Shown here in pieces: positions 11,011-21,724 of a stretch of 64,000 nt of DNA. The stretch is from contig OZ007512.1 of assembly GCA_963931865.1 (NCBI GenBank), positions 8,849,361 through 8,913,360 on the forward strand, written 5' to 3'. Numbering within the stretch: the first letter of the stretch is position 1; each line of letters opens with the position of its first letter. Both the position numbers and the translations under genes were made by a program. Source of the stretch: Axinella damicornis. Lineage: Eukaryota > Porifera > Demospongiae > Axinellida > Axinellidae. Under the pieces are notes generated by a model. The model was given only the letters and a program-made list of their open reading frames with translations, did not search any database and was not told where the DNA came from.

Positions 11011-11631
11011 TTCTTGAGTCTTGGACCTAGGGCTGCTATGCTTGCTATTTTTTCCTTCTTGGAGATCGAGACTTTGTTTTTTCATGCATGCTGTCTGTTG
11101 GTAAACCAACAGCTATAGACGGACCTCGTGGCAGTCACAATCTGCATGTACTGTCTTCATGCAATACATTCCTGCTTGACTACACCGGTTTTTGATTCAT
11201 CCTAAATTAAAGTTGCTTGCATAGCAAGGAACTTTCTCACCATACCATTGCAAAAGGCATCACTCACAAGCATGTATTTGCCTGTAACGATTACTACATT
11301 GTGCTCCAACTGTCTAAATATAATAGTACTAGCAGGGCTTCAGAAATGTCCAATCTTGGTCTGTCATCGTTGACCTCGGTACATTGGCTCATCGAGTATG
11401 CTGAAAGTATGCTCTGTGGTGTGGGTGTGTGTATGTGTGTGGGTGGGTGTGTGCATAATGTTTGTGGGTGGGTGGATGGTGTGTATGTGGACAAAAATGT
11501 GGCAGCAAGAAGGCCATAAATTATGGATAGAGTACTGCAGAATGCAGTGGTGCAGTAAACAATTCTCTAATGTCCATGGACTATATCGGGTTTTACCTAG
11601 GCTGACCCCAATATAGGAATCCGTTTGGCAC

Positions 11632-11681
11632 TGGCCTCATTCCCAGGCCGGACAAAGTAGCATGGCCTGGGAAGGAGGCTG
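11632..11681. mobile_element. 50-bp foldback with 9-bp target duplication
   Basis: TGGCCTCATTCCCAGGCC mirrored by GGCCTGGGAAGGAGGCTG. Flanks GTTTGGCAC (11623-11631) and GTCTGGCAC (11682-11690) form a 9-bp duplication with one mismatch. Second copy at 57086-57135. Confidence 0.7.
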
Positions 11682-11761
11682 GTCTGGCACCTGCCTCCTA
11701 TCACAGACACATTACACATTGGTAACAGTCTCACACAACTGCTGGTTGCTGTTTTCATTAC

Positions 11762-14050
11762 CTTCATCTTCTTCATCAGATAAGAGGTGCTAATGTTCGC
11801 CTTCCATGAGCGCAATCCCTGGTCCGGGTTGATGCGTACGCCGCCCACAGTATAGCCTGTAGGGTGTGTGTGTGGTCTGGCTGTCCACAGATGTGAACCT
11901 AACAGATGTTACAATATCCAAGTCTGCAGTACCTCCCACAATGACGACAACCCCCCCACAACAATCAAACGATATCTCCCACAATGACAACGAAAAAGAT
12001 CTCCCAAAGGAAAAAGCAAAAGTCCCCCACAATGACCAAAAAAATCCCCCACAATAATCTCCCACAATGACGAAAAGATGTCCCCCACAACAGCCACAAT
12101 GAAAACATTGCCCCCCAAGCATGTCCTCCACCACAAGTAAAGCCATGACTGCAGCGTCCTCCACCACGACTGCGGCATCATCCACCATGACTGCACCATC
12201 ATCCGCCATGACTGTGGCGATCACTACAGAAACCACAGAATATCTCACTTGGTGCTACAACTGAGGAAACACCAGCATCACAGCCAAGAGCAGATTTGTC
12301 TTAACGATACAACTACTTCACTGTTTTGATTTCACCAAACATTAATGCTTGCTACAGGAACGAAGCGTGTCAGGCGCTGTGGTGAGTGTTTAGGATGTAC
12401 AGCCACAGACTGTGGAGCCTGCAGGTGCTGGCTATAGCAGCAATTTTTCAAGTTCCTGTGTACTTCTGCACAGACCCCCCTCAACCAAACACTGGAGGTA
12501 CATACCGCTGGGAGTGCTTCAACCCCATTGCCTCGAGGGAACTATTGCGGTACCCCATCCTGACAGAGCCCCTCTTTGAAGGTGCTAACTCGATTAGACA
12601 CCTTGAACTGGTGTATTATAGGAACTGCCACTATAACAGTATTGTGTCCATTCACACTAGAGTCCTTCATGTGTCTCCCCCTCAGTTAACTGGCAACATC
12701 ATTTACCACAGCCAAGTTATTGAGTAGCTGCATTTTTATACAAGCATAGTAAGTCTATAGTCTTCTTCTCCATATACACTTACCTCGCTGTATGGCCACT
12801 GAATTCCGGTATGATTGATTCACACTGCAGTCTCATCGTACTATGTTGGGTCAAAGTACAAACTCAAACTATATGACGTCATCGGGCAACGCGGTGAACA
12901 AAGTGGATCCCCGTGGTCAAAGGTCACGGCCTGTGTCAACTTAAAGTGAACGAGCGTGTGCGAGACTCCGGTAACGGACTTCTTATTGGATGACAGGGCC
13001 TGGGGGAGGCATGGGAGGAGATTCTGTGGAAGTGGACATGCTCCTGCGTGAGCTTTGGAAGGGGGTGAGGTCAGTATTCTGCCATTGCATAAATTAGAGC
13101 TTTATACAGGACCAACAAAGCATGGTCCTGTTTCAGTGAGGAGTAGGCAGTGTGCATCCTGCATATAGCGACACACTGTTACAAGTGACATACCGGCGTG
13201 CCCTGGTGTGGGCTGGTGAGGGGGTGTGGTCACTTGTGAGGTGGGAAGTATCACAGCAGGAGGGATGCCAGTGTCACTGGTGATGGGGGATGGGGGAGGG
13301 GATGTGGTCACTGCGGAGGTCAAAGGTGACTCACCAATTGGTACTGCAGGAGACAGAGGAGTGCGTGGTCACAGAACATGTATGCATGCAGGTTTGCCAG
13401 TACAATGACTCCCTAAACATCCCACACAGTACACTCACAGATCACTACTACCGACTGCCATCACTTGTCAGTGTGTGACAGTACCACACAGTACACTCAC
13501 AGATCACTACTACTGACTGCCATCATTTGTCAGTGTGTGACAGTACCACACAGTACACTCACAGATCACTACTACCGACTGCCATCAATTATTCAGTGTG
13601 TGACAGTACCACAGAGTACTACTACTACCGACTGCCATCATTAGATTTTGTCAGTGTGTGACAGTACTAGAACACTCTGAGGTGACTAACTACCTTGTGA
13701 GGTGGAGGGAGCACCGGGGGGTGATGGTCCTGGGGTGGAGTAGACGTGGGGTATCGTTTCCTCCCTTCCTGGGCAGTACTTGTCCCTCAGCTGCTGGGCC
13801 AGGTGTCCCTCCCCCACAGGAGGACTCTTCAGAGCTTTAGTCAGAGCTTCCCAGGAGGGACGGGGGTCGATACGTCTCAACCAGTGACTGCACATCTCAG
13901 TGTTGCAGTCGTTCATGTCAGGAAACTCTGATCTGATGGCACTCAGTGTTCCTACCAAAAGCTTCAGCTCAACTCCGATATGGTGCCACTTGGCACAGGC
14001 CTCATACAAGGCTCCCCTCACTTCACTCAGGTCATCCAGTGTAAGTTGCC
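11762..14050 (-). CDS. Death-domain protein, partial multi-exon gene
   Basis: Four exon-like segments with AG/GT borders and compatible phases. The first is 14050-13694 (357 bp), which holds a Death domain with helices around LTLDDLSEVRGALYEACAKW, VGTLSAIRSEFPD, CSHWLRRIDPRPSWEALTKAL and GEGHLAQQLRDKYC. It ends in a Pro/Ser/Thr linker. Then come a 9-bp microexon 13343-13335, a Pro/Thr-rich exon 13310-13194, and an exon 11856-11762 containing YTVGGVRINPDQGLRSW. Borders between the first three are all phase 1, so exons can be gained or skipped without frame change. Death domains mediate homotypic assembly in innate-immune and apoptosis signalling; this form with a conserved internal Trp is common in sponge proteins. 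The start and other domains are not identified, and further exons above 14050 are expected. Joining the last exon is less certain. Confidence 0.65.
11935..12110. repeat. CCCACAATGAC-type degenerate tandem repeat
   Basis: Imperfect units of about 10-20 bp built on CCCACAATGA. The second copy includes a C17 run (57406-57422) where the first has C7. Apparent Gly/Val-rich minus frames and Asn/Lys-rich plus frames across it are composition-driven. Confidence 0.7.
12358..12424 (+). CDS. CXXC zinc-finger-like exon
   Basis: Between an acceptor (GCTACAG) and a possible donor (CAG|GTGCTG) a 67-bp segment reads KRVRRCGECLGCTATDCGAC. This fits the first half of a CXXC DNA-binding finger (CGxCxxCxxx[DE]CGxC), with spacing like the DNMT1/KDM2 type. 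The second half (CxDMxKFGG) is not found downstream, and the next codons in frame run into a stop, so the finger is incomplete here. In the second copy (57824-57890) one Arg becomes His. It could be a real exon of a gene whose remaining exons I cannot see, or a chance match overlapping the OTU-like frame. Confidence 0.4.
12386..12727 (+). CDS. OTU-like cysteine protease C-terminal segment
   Basis: The frame from about 12413 encodes LQVLAIAAIFQVPVYFCTDPP, then a Trp/Cys loop, then RHLELVYYRNCHYNSIVS and ends at 12727. This order matches the second half of OTU deubiquitinase domains, where the strand after the helix is xVPVxxx and the His of NCHYNS would be catalytic. The catalytic Asp/Cys half is missing; a stop at 12383 closes the frame upstream, so an acceptor near 12400-12425 is required. 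OTU modules also occur in Helitron proteins, so a transposon origin is possible. Identical frame at 57852-58193. Confidence 0.45.
   Translation: MFRMYSHRLWSLQVLAIAAIFQVPVYFCTDPPQPNTGGTYRWECFNPIASRELLRYPILTEPLFEGANSIRHLELVYYRNCHYNSIVSIHTRVLHVSPPQLTGNIIYHSQVIE
13432..13665. repeat. ~63-bp minisatellite, about four units
   Basis: Units contain CACTCACAGATCACTACTAC, GACTGCCATCA and GTCAGTGTGTGACAGTAC. The last unit is shortened. It lies in an intron of the Death-domain gene. Second copy at about 59697-59931 with the same unit number. Confidence 0.9.
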
Positions 14051-14527
14051 CTGAGGGGATGAAAGTAACCTGTTTAGCATCGAGGGGCAACCGCACTCCT
14101 GGTAGGCGAGGTTAAACGGTAGCACAAGCTAAGTGTGACAGTTCGTTCCAATCATCACACATCACTGAGTACCATGATAGCTATAGTCTATAGGGAAGAT
14201 CAGAAATTATTTAGAGTACTCTCAAGTACCGAATAAAACCATTCATAGCCGCGTTGCAACCCTGGTTGCGACTCGCCGTAGCGCAAGCTAAGTATTGCAA
14301 TTCGTTCCAATTAACGCACATGCCACGTCGCAATCATGCAGTCGATCGCGAGCAAAGTCGACCAAAAGGAAGACGACATTATTACAGCACTCACAACTTA
14401 GCAAGCACGGCGAGTTTCGGCATGTAAGCGTCAGTGAACTACAGCGATCACGGCTGTGTGGTCAGAATGTTCGTGTGCCTTTCCTAAGAACGGTACTGCC
14501 ACCGGAAGTCGATGGAGCGCTCGAGCA

Positions 14528-14574
14528 ATGGCGGCCAACGGTGAGACAAAAGCGCTCATATCTCCACCACCAAG
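14528..14574 (+). CDS. Possible first coding exon (MAANGETKALISPPP)
   Basis: ATG with a good context (GCAATGG), 15 codons, then a strong donor AAG|GTGAGT at 14575. The sequence lies in a GC-richer, CpG-bearing stretch, as expected near a promoter, and would be divergent from the minus-strand Death-domain gene. No downstream exon is identified, so the product is unknown. Identical at 60794-60840. Confidence 0.35.
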
Positions 14575-15160
14575 GTGAGTTTCAGCACCAAAATTGTACG
14601 GGGAGGACAGTGCATGATAGCGATCACAACGGTGTAGTCAGAATCTTTGCAGGCCATTCGTAAGTAGTCAAACGTTAATTATTTATTTATTTACGCGGCA
14701 CAATTTTTCCCCTACCAGGAGTGTAATTAGGTTTACTAGCTGATTGCCATGACTGGGTAGCAGAGTGCTATCAGGAGGCAACCTGACACTCCATGAATAC
14801 AATCCAGGAACAGGAAACAACACAAGCTTAGTACATAATGGGATTAGAGGTAGGGCCTGAACAATTAATTCAATTAGTTGGCTAGCTGACTGAACTAAGG
14901 TTGTTGACTACATTTCTTGCATGTCAACTAGTCGAGAGGGCCACCTTACCCCATAGCCAACCTTACCCCATAGTGTGTAGAGATTCTTGTGTTTGAACAA
15001 AAATATTTCAATGATGCCCTCTTCAGGAATGTAAGGGTAGTCAGTACCCGTAGTACTAACTACACCTGGTAATTATATAATACAAGTAGCTTCGCTCGCT
15101 CAGCTACTTCCCCCTCGTTCGCCTACCGTGAGTAATCCGGCGCCGGACAGCTGTCTGTGC
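14575..15160. other. No gene seen
   Basis: AT-rich with short direct repeats (CCTTACCCCATAG twice near 14944-14974) and an AAGTAGCT/AGCTACTT hairpin at about 15086-15111. Nothing coding recognised. Confidence 0.5.
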
Positions 15161-15164
15161 AGAG

Positions 15165-15310
15165 CTGCTGCTCCCCGATTGCGTCCGCTTGCCCCCCGAT
15201 TACGTCCGGTTCAGCTGCTGCTCCCTGTTTGCGTCTGCTGCTCCCCGATTGCGTCCGCTTCAACTGCTGCTCGCTTCGACTGCTGCTCCCGATTGCATGC
15301 ATCCGCTTGC
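15165..15310. repeat. Minisatellite (GCTGCTGCTCCCCGATTGCG)
   Basis: Imperfect units of about 20-35 bp combining CTGCTGCTCC, CGATTGCGTCCGCTT and CAACTG/CAGCTG. Arrays of the same unit are at 30361-30585 and 61431-61630 with different unit numbers. Confidence 0.85.
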
Positions 15311-16252
15311 AGCCCCAACCGGATTCTAGCCAAATCTTCTTGAACATTTTTCGAGGTTCAGTAAACAAATTGAAGTACAAAGTACGAAGGTCGTGCGTCA
15401 CTATAGTCCAATCCCGCCCCACGAGCAACCCACTTCCGTCAAGCACAGACAGACAGACACACACACGTTAAAATGTTAATGTATTGATACAGTGTGTACA
15501 GGGAAATATCACGTGTGCCGCAGGCACGAGTGACAATACGGCTACAGACGAGTGGTGTTTCCCAGTACACGATACATTTATCATGTTTCCAGACCCTGCG
15601 GCTATAGGAACGAGTCGATGCGACATCGATATGCGATATTGCAGCACTGCTTGGTAACGGTTGCGGCTTGGGTTTCACAATCAGCGTACCATTAGGCATG
15701 GAACTACATTTGCGTACTAACAGTACGGCTTCGTTCCCAGGCCGTGTGGGACTTACTGTGTAACCTGAAATGGCTGATCATGACTTGGTTTGCAGTTGGA
15801 GAAGCGGGCCTCTTGTCGGCGTTCTTGATAGGCGAGCATGAGTAAGAGTTATGCATCTATCATTAATGCATTGGCGCCATGGCAATAACTTTCACGCCCT
15901 AGGGCCCTAGGGGGATGCGATAACCCATTTCCTACATGGGCGATATGGGAAAATATCATCCTAGTTGCTCTGGCTAGGCTTTGCCATACATTCTCTATGG
16001 GAACAGCCATGTCAGACTGTTGGAAACACGATAACACACAATAACATGTTAGCTGCAATACACATGTCCTGCACATCCCGATAACACATGATAACATGTT
16101 ATCAGTACCTGTTTCACCGACCACTCATCCCAATATTGAGGCCCATATGGACTAGGATAGTCTCGGTACCAGACTATTCACACACGGCGGAATAGTCTGC
16201 CGAGTGGTTCTGACACCGTGCGCTAATAGTCTGGTAGTACCATAGATAATAT

Positions 16253-16290
16253 GTGACCGGATTTGCGAAAACCCGACACTTCCCGGATTT
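16253..16290 (+). repeat. Left terminal inverted repeat, 38 bp
   Basis: Exact reverse complement of 21725-21762; the next base differs. Begins GTGACCGG and ends CCCGGATTT. Confidence 0.97.
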
Positions 16291-17059
16291 TGAAAAAATT
16301 GAGTTAACACCGGAATGGTAACCGCTACCTTCCATCTTGCTGTAGAGCAAATTTCAAAGCGATCGGTCATCCAGTTGCCGAGATACAGCTCGAAACGCGC
16401 ACGGAATACGCAAAACTGCTTTCCGTGGAAATGCAATTTTTGACGTTGCTATGGTATGTGATTATTTTCCGTATACTATCCGTGTTACGTGTCGTCCATT
16501 GTTAAGTAGCTGGACGCTTTTAGTTCGTGCTGAAGCTAGCTAGCCGTGTTTTTCGCGACTCATCCGATAGATAGGTAGGTCAGACGGAGTGAAAATGGAC
16601 AGAATAAACCAGAGGACAGCGTGAAATGACACCGTTTGTGGTAAGTAGTTCGTTCTGTGTGCGTAGCAACGACTTCCGTATACTAATTTATGCACGACGA
16701 TAATAGCTTGAGTTCGGGCTTATAACGCCGGAATGGAAGTAGATCCAGGCTTTATACTTCGATATCTTGTAGTCCATGGGTCTGCTGACCCGTTGCTGTA
16801 ATAACCGCGTTTTCGCCGAAATGTTGCTTTGTGACTATAATTGGGTTACTCTAAAAGTAGGAACGAGGAAATGAGAAATGGGAAATGGGGAAATGAGGAA
16901 ATGGGGAAATGAGGAAATGAGGAAATGGAAGCACATGGGAACACGTGAACACGCATGTGCAGAAAACTTCGGCGGGCAAATTCAGGCGGCACACGATTTC
17001 GTTTTTCGTCCTAGCCTGACAGTTCTCAGTTGACAGACTCGATACTAGCCTGACGTGAT
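16291..17059 (+). promoter_or_regulatory. Transposon 5' region
   Basis: About 770 bp between the left TIR and the transposase start, expected to hold its promoter. Apart from the subterminal array I see no clear TATA box or other site. Confidence 0.4.
16842..16931 (+). repeat. Left subterminal inverted repeat and GGAAATGA array
   Basis: TGGGTTACTCTAAAAGTAGG plus AA (16842-16863) is the exact inverse of 21675-21696. It is followed by about eight GGAAATG(A/G) units. The same array, inverted, precedes the right end. Arrays of this kind in transposons are often transposase-binding sites (inference). On this side the array lies about 550 bp inside the TIR. Confidence 0.85.
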
Positions 17060-20000
17060 ATGGCGAATGTCATAGACCTTACAGTCTCTAGCGACTCAGA
17101 CTCGGAGGTGGAAGACCACGATCTGACCGGCGACTTGGACGTTGAACTTGGCCACAGCGACTCGGACGTTGAAGGTCACGACTCGGATGTTGAAGGTCAC
17201 GACTCGGACGTTGAAGGCCACGACTCGGACGTTGAAGACCACGACTCAACCGGCGAATCGGAGATTGAAGACCACGAGTTGATCGGCGACTCAGAGGTTG
17301 AAGCCGGCAGCTACAGGTACATGGCGCCTAACCTTAAAACATGCAGTGTGTATTGACACCATCGTCGGTGTCGCCATGTAAAGCTATTGACACCGATGGT
17401 GGAAATACTTTTATGCTTCATTTAGGTTAGAGTTGTTTGAGCGAGGTCGGTGTCAATAGCCACTTTGTGGCAGTTGTTGACACCCGCGATCCTGGCAGTA
17501 TAGCTTATTATTTGAGACGCCTTAACTACCTCAGTGTATGAAATGGAACCAGCTTCAGTTTCTAGTAGATGCAACAGATCCTAGAGCATTTGATCATCCA
17601 GTTATTATTTCATTGTCTATTTCATTGTTGATAGTGCCTTGGAATCTGCAGCTGGACCTGGTTGTGAGTTTTATGATGGAGATTCCTCCCTACCCGTGTA
17701 CAAGTGGACCAAGCGTAGTCAGCACTTTTCAGTGGAAGAACTCGCCAAGATCCTGATTGCCAATCCTGTGCCAAAAGAGAAAGTGTGTTCAAAGCAGCCT
17801 GTGCGAGTCTGTCGAAATGTTGCATTTGTCGTCGATTTGCATTCTTTGGATGATCCTCTTGATATTCGTGCAGATGAAAACGGAGTCTGGAAGCGTAAGG
17901 GATCTCCCGTGACATATGTTAGCATCCATTCAACTTCTGAAAAGACGAGAGTCTTCAAACGCTCACGGATGAGAAACCACCCAAATCATTACAAGGTGAT
18001 ACGTACCTACTATCGGCACAACAGCTCACCTGACTTCACTCGCATCATTACTGTGGTGCACGGTAAGTGCTTCAAACTGTACCTGCATGATTCAGATAAC
18101 GTATGGGTACTCCGAAGTTTGAGTAAGGTCAGTTTATCAGTGCAACACCAGGAACATCTGTATTTTCTGGATCGGTTTGTAATCTCTGGGATCCCAATCG
18201 ATTTTTAGTTACTGCTCCAGCTTTCCCAATATTTGCGATGGCATGCATACTTCTCTTCAATGTCAGTGGTGGATGTGGGTGTGGCCATAAAATGATGTAA
18301 ATGTTCTTGAAGTCTGAGGTCCATGGTGTACAGCTAGCATGATATACAGAGGTTTTATGACTCCTTGCAAAGTCAAAAGCCTGAACAGTAATTAAAGGGT
18401 GAACTGTTGCTAAATGAGATGTTGAAGTGCTAGCTGAATAGATAATTGCAATGTTCACACCTGCAATTATCTATTCAGCTAGCACTTCACATCTCATTTA
18501 GCCACAGTTCACGCTTTACAGTTCAGGCTTTTGACTTTGCAAGGAGTCATAAAACCTCTGTAATATGTCACCTCAACATGCAAAGTGATCACGCCTTAAT
18601 GCACCCGAGTCCCTCCTGTGTTGTTGAAGCAGCAACTTACTGCTGCTGCTTGTAAATGAGCAGTCCTAGCTATAAATTGAGCATTTTCCATAATAAGATT
18701 AATGAGATAAACATGATTATAATGATATGCTATTGAATTCCATTACAGACTACCAAGGGCAGTGCCAGCAAATGGCATTCGTCCAGTATGGATTTGATCG
18801 CAATGAGCATCCTATTGACGTCAAACCACATGGCAATTCGAAGGGAAAGAAGCCATTTAGCCGCTGCAAAGCGAGCACACTTAAAATGTTGAAGCGATCT
18901 GCTGAAGCCAAACCACCTTTGCAAGCGTTAAGACAAGTCGAAAATATAAGGGGGGGGGGGGTGGTCAACGCAAAGTCTGGTTGCGACCTTCCTCGTAACC
19001 GAAAGCAGGTATACAATTTAAACTACAACCGTCCTCAAACTACATTGCCAAAGAGTATACCTCGTACTGATGTACTGGCGCAAGTCATGCTAATGTGCAA
19101 GGAGACTTCAGGCTCACAAGCATATGTTCGGTCAGTGGAGGCTGCTCCTGAGCCAATGTGCATCCTAGCAACTGACCAGCAACTAGCTGATCTGGTGAGG
19201 TTCTCTACGAGTGATCCATTCTGTGTTCTAAATGTTGATCCTACCTTTAACCTTGGCCCCTTCTATGTCACCCCTATTACCTACCAGAATCTCCTTGTCG
19301 AAACAAACAAAGGCAACCATGCAATTGTGCTTGGTCCTGTTCTTATTCACAAAACGAAAACCTTCCGTCCATTTCACTACTTTGCGTCAACACTAATCCA
19401 ACTCAATCCACAAGTAGCGAAACTGAAAGCCTTTGGGACAGATGGAGAGCCAGAGTTAATCAAGGCATTCAGTGTTGCCTTTCCAGGAGCAGTCCATTTG
19501 AGGTGTGTCAATCACATGCGTCAAAATGTGAAAGACAAACTTCATGCACTAAACATTCCCAGAAGTATTTGGAAGGATTTCCTTGATGACATATTTGGGT
19601 CTCAGATTGGAAGTCATTTTGAAATGGGCTTGATTGATGCAGAGTCTGACACATCGTTTTGGAAAGCTTTGGAGCAGCTTCGAACACGATGGAACAACTT
19701 GGAGAGAGGTTGCATTCAACCTGGGTCATTGCCTCAGTTTCATGGGTGGTTTTGCCAATACAAGGCAAATGACATAGTTGATAGTGTCTTGCCCACAGTG
19801 AGAGCCAAAGCAGGTATCAGGGATCCCAGTCACCACTTCACGACCAATGCAAGTGAATCACTGAACCACGTCATTAAGCAGGAAGTCAACTGGAAGGAGA
19901 ACAAGCTGCCTGTACTGATCGAGCACCTGAGGTCCATTGCTGATCGAAACACTGCTGAACTGGAGAAAGCTGTGATTGGGCGAGGTGAATGGCATTTCAC

Positions 20001-21282
20001 CTCACAGTACAGTTACTTGCAAGTACCGGAAGCCACCTGGTTTTCTGGAATGAGTTCGGTGTCAAGGGAAAGGCACATAAAGAAGGTACTCAATTGTGAG
20101 ATGGCCGGCAAAATGTCTCATGACAAACCTGCTGCTCTTTCCATGGTTTCTGCTACCACATCTTCACACAGTGAGGCTGAAAACCATCCCCCCACTCCCA
20201 GTACAGTACTTGAAGTTGCTGCTAAAGATTGTGGAGTAACCACCGTGTCAATGTCCATCCTAGATAATATGTGGAAGAAGGCTGAACGCTTGGTGCAGTC
20301 AGATGGTGGAATCCTAAAGGTTCCATGGAGCCGTGATAAGAAGGCACGACTAGTTATGAGTTCCTCATCAGAGCACCCCCACCTTGTCAAGACGAATGGC
20401 AAAAACCTCCAGTACTCATGTGATGAAAAGTGTCCAATGTTCAAAGGATTTTCTCTGTGTTCACACATCATCGCTGCTTGCCACGACAATGGTGATTTGC
20501 GTTCCTTTCTGGAAAACTACAAACGTGGACCAAATCTGACAGCTATAGCTAACCATGGAATGCCCAGTGGCTCTGGGAGAAAGGGTGGAATTCCTAAGCG
20601 TAAACGGAGATGTGTGACTCCCATTCAAACGCGATCAGTTCGACAGTGCCTCCAGCATGTGCAGTCAACTGGCAAGGATAGTTCCCCCTTCTCTGCTGCC
20701 AGTCCAGATAGCTTGAGTCCCTCTACCACTGCCGGCTACAACACCACACCCTGTGAGCCAACTCATTCCCTGAACTGTACTCCAGTTACTGAGACAGCCA
20801 ACCCCAATTTCACACCTACTTCTGGCTCACAGCTAATTGTATCCAATAGTAGTCTTGTGGTTGGTGGAAGTGTTGCCCTCACTACCAATCCTCTTACCCG
20901 TACTCAACCTACTCCTGCACTTCTTTCACGTCCTTCCTGTTATTTGGGTCCATCTGTATCTGGCAGTAATCCATTCGTATTGAAGTTTAAAACCAAGCAA
21001 ATAAAAGTATGCCAGGCATGCCGCAAGAACTATGATGGTACAAATGATACGCTTGGACTTGTTGTAGCGCGTATGGAAAGACGAATGGTGTCGAATCTAA
21101 TAACAGGAGCGAATTTCATAGGTAGAGAAAGTAACTCACATTATCACGCTCATATGCATTGTTTGAGGCAGGCAAGTCCTTCATTCAGTGGAGGAGATCT
21201 GGTTGTCCCAGAAGATGTGAAGAAAGTACTCTCACCTGTTCAGAAGTTCTACCTCATCACGTGCCTTCAGGCAGTTCTGTAA
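17060..21282 (+). CDS. Transposase: SIM, acidic repeats, MULE-type DDE, SWIM, zinc tail
   Basis: Three exons (17060-17316, 17635-18062, 18749-21282) join in phase with GT-AG borders to 1,072 codons. The start has G at -3 and +4. Residues 1-15 hold VIDLT followed by Ser/Asp, a SUMO-interaction-like motif. About residues 33-65 are acidic heptads (HDSDVEG). Exon 2 and early exon 3 form the family's N-terminal domain, with HPIDVKPHGNSKGKKPF and LPRNRKQVYN at its end. The catalytic core has D392 (VDPTFNLG), D460 (GTDGEPEL), C481xxH484 and E598 (NASESLNHVIK); this D-D-CxxH-E order fits MULE transposases. The SWIM-like finger is C786, C790, C799 and H801; CxxxC differs from the usual CxC. The tail has C983xxC986 and HxMHC near 1033. 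Exon 3 stays in frame through 12 G (18950-18961). I name it a MULE-type transposase by motif; the exact clade is unknown. Confidence 0.85.
18340..18567. repeat. Long hairpin inside transposase intron 2
   Basis: Arms 18340-18450 and 18462-18567 are inverted copies with a few indels, separated by an 11-bp loop. The right arm contains GCAATTATCTATTCAGCTAG and AGGCTTTTGACTTTGCAAGG; the left arm contains their inverse. It would form a long hairpin in the pre-mRNA. It could be a small foldback element that landed in the intron, or a structure aiding splicing. Confidence 0.85.
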
Positions 21283-21571
21283 CACTCTTTGAACTCATGA
21301 CACCATAATATAACCTTACCTTTGTGACACATATCCTGCTTACTGTATTATTTTTGACAGCCAGCCTGTGAAGTGCTATTATAGTGCAGCACTTGTGTAT
21401 GTCTGCATGTCATGTCTTGATGAAGGGTTGAGAGTTCACTTTCTACCCTTAGGGCTAGGGTGCTATGAGTGTGCATGTGGTTGTGGCAAGTTTTACTAGT
21501 GCTTATCGAGACTTGCCAGTTCTGTTGAGGTGGGTAGTGTGCATAAGCTCGAACTAATTATTTCCTTGTTA
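21283..21571 (+). other. Transposon 3' untranslated stretch
   Basis: Follows the transposase stop at 21280-21282. No second gene; ends at the TTTCCTCA array. Confidence 0.6.
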
Positions 21572-21696
21572 ATTTACTCCATTTCCTCATTTCTCCATTT
21601 CCTCATTTCTCCATTTCCTCATTTCTCCATTTCCTCATTTCCCCATTTCCTCATTTCCCATTTCCCATTTCCCATTCCTACTTTTAGAGTAACCCA
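21572..21696 (-). repeat. Right subterminal inverted repeat and TTTCCTCA array
   Basis: About 12 TTTCCTCA/TTTCTCCA units, the inverse of the left array, then the 22-bp inverted block (21675-21696). It lies only 28 bp inside the right TIR, so the two ends are asymmetric. Confidence 0.85.
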
Positions 21697-21724
21697 CTAT
21701 AATTGCCTCTAACACAAAATCAAT

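Larger units (their letters stand above)
1..16252. repeat. First copy of the ~46.8-kb-offset direct repeat
   Basis: This stretch is repeated almost base for base at 46803-62567. Substitutions are sparse. The larger differences are four indels: 1,005 bp at 3391-4395 present only here, a 377-bp MITE at 8786-9162 present only here, a 797-bp element present only in the other copy (58869-59665), and the 5.5-kb transposon that follows this copy. Smaller differences are homopolymer and minisatellite lengths. Homology begins at base 1, so the true repeat boundary may lie upstream of the window. Confidence 0.95.

Noticed and set aside
13009..13064. Possible plus-strand first exon MGGDSVEVDMLLRELWKG before GTGAGG
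   Set aside because: No downstream exon, weak start context, and lies in an intron of the minus-strand Death-domain gene.
16152..16436. 94-codon minus frame across the left transposon end
   Set aside because: It spans the insertion boundary, so it is a chance fusion of hairpin-element and TIR sequence.
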